Shown here: positions 61,696-64,000 of the stretch, one piece after another | How positions within the stretch are numbered: the first letter of the stretch is position 1 | Layout: every line of letters begins with the position of its first letter | Source: GWF2-38-10 sp964527595 | GTDB lineage: Bacteria > Babelota > Babeliae > Babelales > RVW-14 | Direction: 5' to 3' | Assembly (NCBI GenBank): GCA_964527595.1 | Contig: CAZGPI010000004.1 | Span: forward strand, 24,986-88,985 | DNA length: 64,000 nt | The notes under the pieces: generated by a model | The model's database searches: none | The model's input: the letters and a program-made list of their open reading frames with translations, nothing else | Told to the model about the DNA's origin: nothing | Translations under genes and position numbers: made by a program

Positions 61696-62388
61696 TTACG
61701 GCATTGCATCAGGATTTAAGACAACCCCAACACCCATCGTTGATGAAGCAACAAGTTTCTTAAGGTACTTACCCTTAGAAGCAGCAGGCTTGCTGGACTG
61801 AATCGCTTTAACCAAGGCAACAAGATTTTCCAACAATTTTTCCGTACCAAATGAAACTTTGCCAAACGGGGCATGGACAATGCCTGTTTTGTCATTTCTG
61901 AAAGAAACGCGACCCTTTTTAAGGTCAGAAACGATGCTCTTTACATCAAATGTAACTGTTCCAACTTTTTTATTTGGAAGCAAGCCACGAGGACCAAGAA
62001 TTTTTGCTACCTTACCAACAAGAACCATCATATCTGGCGTTGCTACAGCAGCCTCAAAATCTAACCACCCGGCCTCGATTTTGGCAACAAGATCGTCTGA
62101 GCCAACAAAGTCTGCCCCAGCTTTCCTTGCAGCCTCTTCATGCTCGCCTTTTGCGAACACAAGAACGCGAACCTTTTTACCAGTGCCATGCGGAAGAAGA
62201 ACTGAGCCGCGAACTGTTTGCTCGCCCTTTGCTGCGTCAATACCTAGAACAGCGTCTAAGTCAACTGACTCATCAAATTTTGTATGGGCGTTTTTTACGA
62301 CAAAATCCAAAACTGATTTCCATGTCGTAATGCTGGCAGCGGCTAACTCTTCCTGCACTTTAACGTGTTTTTTACCTGCCTTACTCAT
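61696..62388 (-). CDS. rplA: 50S ribosomal protein L1
   Basis: A 230-residue protein of normal L1 length. Domain I is split by domain II; recognisable elements are KFDESVDLDAVLGID, VRGSVLLPHGTGKKVRVLVFAKG, GPRGLLPNKKVGTVT, the KGRVSFRNDKTGIVHAPFGKVSF strands and LKKLVASSTMGVGVVLNP at the end. It binds the E-site stalk of 23S rRNA. The ATG at 62388 fits the family; a TTG at 62403 would add five residues. It lies between rplK and rplJ as usual. Confidence 0.96.
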   Translation of the reverse strand: MSKAGKKHVKVQEELAAASITTWKSVLDFVVKNAHTKFDESVDLDAVLGIDAAKGEQTVRGSVLLPHGTGKKVRVLVFAKGEHEEAARKAGADFVGSDDLVAKIEAGWLDFEAAVATPDMMVLVGKVAKILGPRGLLPNKKVGTVTFDVKSIVSDLKKGRVSFRNDKTGIVHAPFGKVSFGTEKLLENLVALVKAIQSSKPAASKGKYLKKLVASSTMGVGVVLNPDAMP

Positions 62389-62445
62389 TGCTTTTATCCA
62401 CAATTAACGAACCTGTATTACAACTATTACCTAACCGATAATCAA

Positions 62446-62871
62446 TTAATCAATAACCGCAAGCCCCATGCTTCGAGCGCTACCTGCAACAATTTTCTTT
62501 GCCGCTTCAATATCACAAGCATTTAGGTCAGGCATTTTAACCTTGGCGATTTCTTCAATATCTTTCCATTTTATTGTTCCCGCTTGTTCTTTGCCAGGAT
62601 TACGAGCACCCGTCTTGATGTTAGCGCGCTTTTTTAGCAACTCTGAAACAGGTGGAGTTTTTAGCGTAAAATCAAATGTTTTGTCTACGTAGATATTGAT
62701 TAAAACGGGGACGGTCTCGCCTTTACGACTTGTGGTCGCTGCGTTGAATTTTTTACAAAAATCCATGATATTTACACCATGTTGACCCAACGAAGAACCA
62801 ACGGGTGGTGCTGGCGTTGCACTTGCCGCCTGAATTTGTAGTTTAAGCGTTGCTTTTATTTTTTTTGACAT
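62446..62871 (-). CDS. rplK: 50S ribosomal protein L11
   Basis: A 141-residue protein. The N-terminal domain has ATPAPPVGSSLGQHGVNIMDFCKKFN (in part; PPVG-x-x-LGQHG-x-N is the family signature), and the C-terminal domain has KTGARNPGKEQAGTIKWKDIEEIAK and ARSMGLAV. It binds the GTPase centre of 23S rRNA with L10/L12. AGGTGG precedes the ATG. It sits 34 nt after nusG. Confidence 0.97.
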   Translation of the reverse strand: MSKKIKATLKLQIQAASATPAPPVGSSLGQHGVNIMDFCKKFNAATTSRKGETVPVLINIYVDKTFDFTLKTPPVSELLKKRANIKTGARNPGKEQAGTIKWKDIEEIAKVKMPDLNACDIEAAKKIVAGSARSMGLAVID

Positions 62872-62905
62872 ACGACCACCTACTTATATGTAGTTTGTTT
62901 TACCA

Positions 62906-63424
62906 TTACTTTTTAACTTGATCGAAACCTAGTTCAACTGGCGTCAATCGTCCGAAAATGCTTACCATGACAGTAATCCGCTCTTTGTCTTCATCGACCT
63001 TGTCAATGATGCCAACAAAGCCTGAGAATGGCCCATTACTGACATGAACCTCATTACCAATAGTGAAGAGCGCCTTTTCATCAGAAACAACAAGCTTCCC
63101 TTCCATTTGCGAAAAAATACGTTCGACTTCCTTGTTAGTTAGTGGAACGGGACTTTCTCCGCCCAGAAATCTTGTAATACGGGGATTAGAAGCAACAAGC
63201 CTGAACGAATCGCCAGTCATTTCCATATTGATGAGTAAGTAGCCTGGAAAAATCTTTTCTTTCTTGTTTTTGTTTTCAGAAAAAAAACTCATGATTTCTC
63301 CTGTCGGAACCAAAACCTGTCCGAACAGTTCTTGCAAATCATCTTCCTGGATTCTTTTTTCCAAATCTGTTTTTACAAGATCTTCAAAGCCAGTAAAAAC
63401 TTGAACTACATACCAGCGTTTCAT
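62906..63424 (-). CDS. nusG: Transcription elongation/antitermination factor NusG
   Basis: A 172-residue protein. MKRWYVVQVFTGFE opens the NGN domain, FPGYLLINMEMTGDSFRLV holds the RNA-polymerase contact, PLTNKEVERIF is the linker region, and the C-terminal KOW domain reads GNEVHVSNGPFSGFVGIIDKVD. It couples transcription to Rho and to the ribosome. The length matches the family (about 175). It lies 42 nt after secE. The ribosome binding site is weak. Confidence 0.96.
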   Translation of the reverse strand: MKRWYVVQVFTGFEDLVKTDLEKRIQEDDLQELFGQVLVPTGEIMSFFSENKNKKEKIFPGYLLINMEMTGDSFRLVASNPRITRFLGGESPVPLTNKEVERIFSQMEGKLVVSDEKALFTIGNEVHVSNGPFSGFVGIIDKVDEDKERITVMVSIFGRLTPVELGFDQVKK

Positions 63425-63466
63425 TATATAATTTTACCTGTTTTAGATATTATTATCGCGTTCATT

Positions 63467-63649
63467 TTAACTTACAATATTTCTAATAAGAAGGCTGAAA
63501 ACGGCGTCCATTGATCCGAGAATAGCTGCAAACACAACCACTAGGAGGCACACGATAATCGTTGAACCTACTAATTCATCGCGAGTTGGCCATGTCACTC
63601 GTTTAAGTTCAACCTTAACCTCATTAACAAAACTCATAATCTTACTCAT
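63467..63649 (-). CDS. secE: Preprotein translocase subunit SecE
   Basis: A 60-residue protein with one membrane helix (about 28-52) preceded by the amphipathic helix and motif FVNEVKVELKRVTWPTRDEL; the V-x-WP-x-R-x-E signature is diagnostic. This is the short, single-helix form of SecE. It is essential for the SecYEG channel. AAGGTG precedes the ATG at 63649. tRNA-Trp lies 23 nt upstream, nusG downstream. Confidence 0.95.
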   Translation of the reverse strand: MSKIMSFVNEVKVELKRVTWPTRDELVGSTIIVCLLVVVFAAILGSMDAVFSLLIRNIVS

Positions 63650-63672
63650 CTTAGCACCTTATCATATGGATT

Positions 63673-63749
63673 TGGCAGGCCAGGAGGGATTCGAACCCCC
63701 AACACGCGGATTTGGAGTCCACTGCTCTACCAATTAGAGCTACTGGCCT
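63673..63749 (-). tRNA. tRNA-Trp (CCA)
   Basis: A 77-nt cloverleaf with acceptor AGGCCAG/CTGGCCT, discriminator G and encoded CCA (63673-63675). The anticodon loop CTCCAAA contains CCA (63713-63715). T-arm GGGTTCGAATCCC is conserved. It lies between rpmG and secE. Confidence 0.95.
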
Positions 63750-63755
63750 AACTCC

Positions 63756-63914
63756 TTACTTTGTTTCTTTGTGCGCAGAATGCTTGCGACACTTAGCGCA
63801 GTATTTGCTGAGTGCGAGTTTGCCGAAGGCGCGCTTTTTCGAAACTTTTTTACTGTAATTTCTTAGTCCGCATCCTTCACAGGCCAGGTGTATAATAGTT
63901 CTATTCTTTGCCAT
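63756..63914 (-). CDS. rpmG: 50S ribosomal protein L33
   Basis: A 52-residue protein read from ATG 63914 to a TAA at 63756-63758: it begins MAKNRTIIHLACEGCGLRNY and ends KYCAKCRKHSAHKETK. Both CxxC pairs (CEGC and CAKC), which bind zinc in the zinc-containing type of L33, are present. It lies between tRNA-Thr and tRNA-Trp, the arrangement of the secE-nusG region in many bacteria. Confidence 0.95.
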   Translation of the reverse strand: MAKNRTIIHLACEGCGLRNYSKKVSKKRAFGKLALSKYCAKCRKHSAHKETK

Positions 63915-63947
63915 AATTAAACTCTCATGCGTTACGGTTATATACTA

Positions 63948-64000
63948 TGGAGCCCGCGACCGGATTTGAACCGGTGACCTCTCCCTTACCAAGGAAGTGC
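63948..64000 (-). tRNA. tRNA-Thr (GGT), cut by the window edge
   Basis: The 3' part of a tRNA on the minus strand: encoded CCA at 63948-63950, acceptor half CGCGGGC, T-arm GGTTCAAATCC and anticodon loop TTGGTAA with anticodon GGT (63988-63990). The 5' part lies beyond 64000. Confidence 0.9.

Noticed and set aside
61859..62407. 182-residue plus-strand frame opposite rplA
   Set aside because: Antisense shadow of ribosomal protein L1; Ser/Thr/Pro-rich with no family features.
1..64000. Mobile elements, integrases or phage genes
   Set aside because: No transposase, integrase, recombinase or long direct or inverted repeat pair was seen; the fibre-like gene is not accompanied by other phage genes.

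Overview
The window looks like a chromosomal segment of a Gram-negative bacterium with a compact, AT-leaning genome. Genes are tightly packed, many are exported, and there is no phage, transposon, CRISPR array or rRNA operon. A diderm envelope is indicated by LPS-related genes (kdsD, an LptE-like lipoprotein), two outer-membrane barrel proteins, a TamB-like protein, MlaE/MlaF and secretins. Proline-rich, Sel1-repeat and fibre-like secreted proteins, a truncated ComEC, and type II secretion/pilin genes together resemble what is reported for host-associated lineages such as Candidatus Dependentiae (TM6). That placement is an inference from gene content only; no marker was compared with a database.

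Layout. 1-3.9 kb: ferritin-like protein, a pilin, prepilin peptidase, KdsD, RbfA and S21. 3.9-10.5 kb: an outer-membrane barrel protein, a secreted phospholipase-D-family protein, a coiled-coil protein, TamB and a pseudopilin. 10.5-17.8 kb: RuvA, Dcd, an atypical ThyX, an NlpC/P60 hydrolase, a family 4 uracil-DNA glycosylase, a C11 (clostripain-type) protease, a short ComEC and YajC. 17.8-24.3 kb (plus strand): enolase, a proline/methionine-rich exported protein, a small unknown, a cysteine-synthase-family enzyme paired with DapF, a class I aldolase and a LOG-family protein. 24.3-33.2 kb (minus): a type II secretion operon, GspC - secretin - GspL (PilM+PilN fusion) - GspM/PilO - second secretin, behind a good sigma70-type promoter. 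33.2-39.5 kb: MoxR, a Sel1-repeat protein, a degenerate NtrC-type regulator, MlaF/MlaE, SecG and TpiA. 39.6-46.7 kb (plus): a membrane-anchored SDR, a second barrel protein, MreB and three consecutive secreted beta-rich or fibre-like proteins. 46.7-64 kb (minus): Fis-like protein, HolA, LptE, RNase PH, PNPase, S15, tRNA-Val, then the classic block read from the right edge as tRNA-Thr, L33, tRNA-Trp, SecE, NusG, L11, L1, L10, L7/L12, RpoB, RpoC.

How it fits together. Three separate loci (pilin plus prepilin peptidase, pseudopilin, and the gspC-D-L-M operon) supply parts of one secretion/pilus machine. The many signal-peptide proteins nearby (PLD family, C11 protease, NlpC/P60, Sel1, proline-rich, fibre-like) are possible cargo, though nothing in the sequence proves that. 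Core informational genes dominate the right third.

The observations most worth following are a cysteine-rich zinc-ribbon-like insertion in RpoB, two different secretins in one operon, an NtrC-type regulator that has lost its sigma54-contact loop, the secreted fibre cluster behind mreB, and a cysteine-synthase/DapF pair that could make lanthionine.
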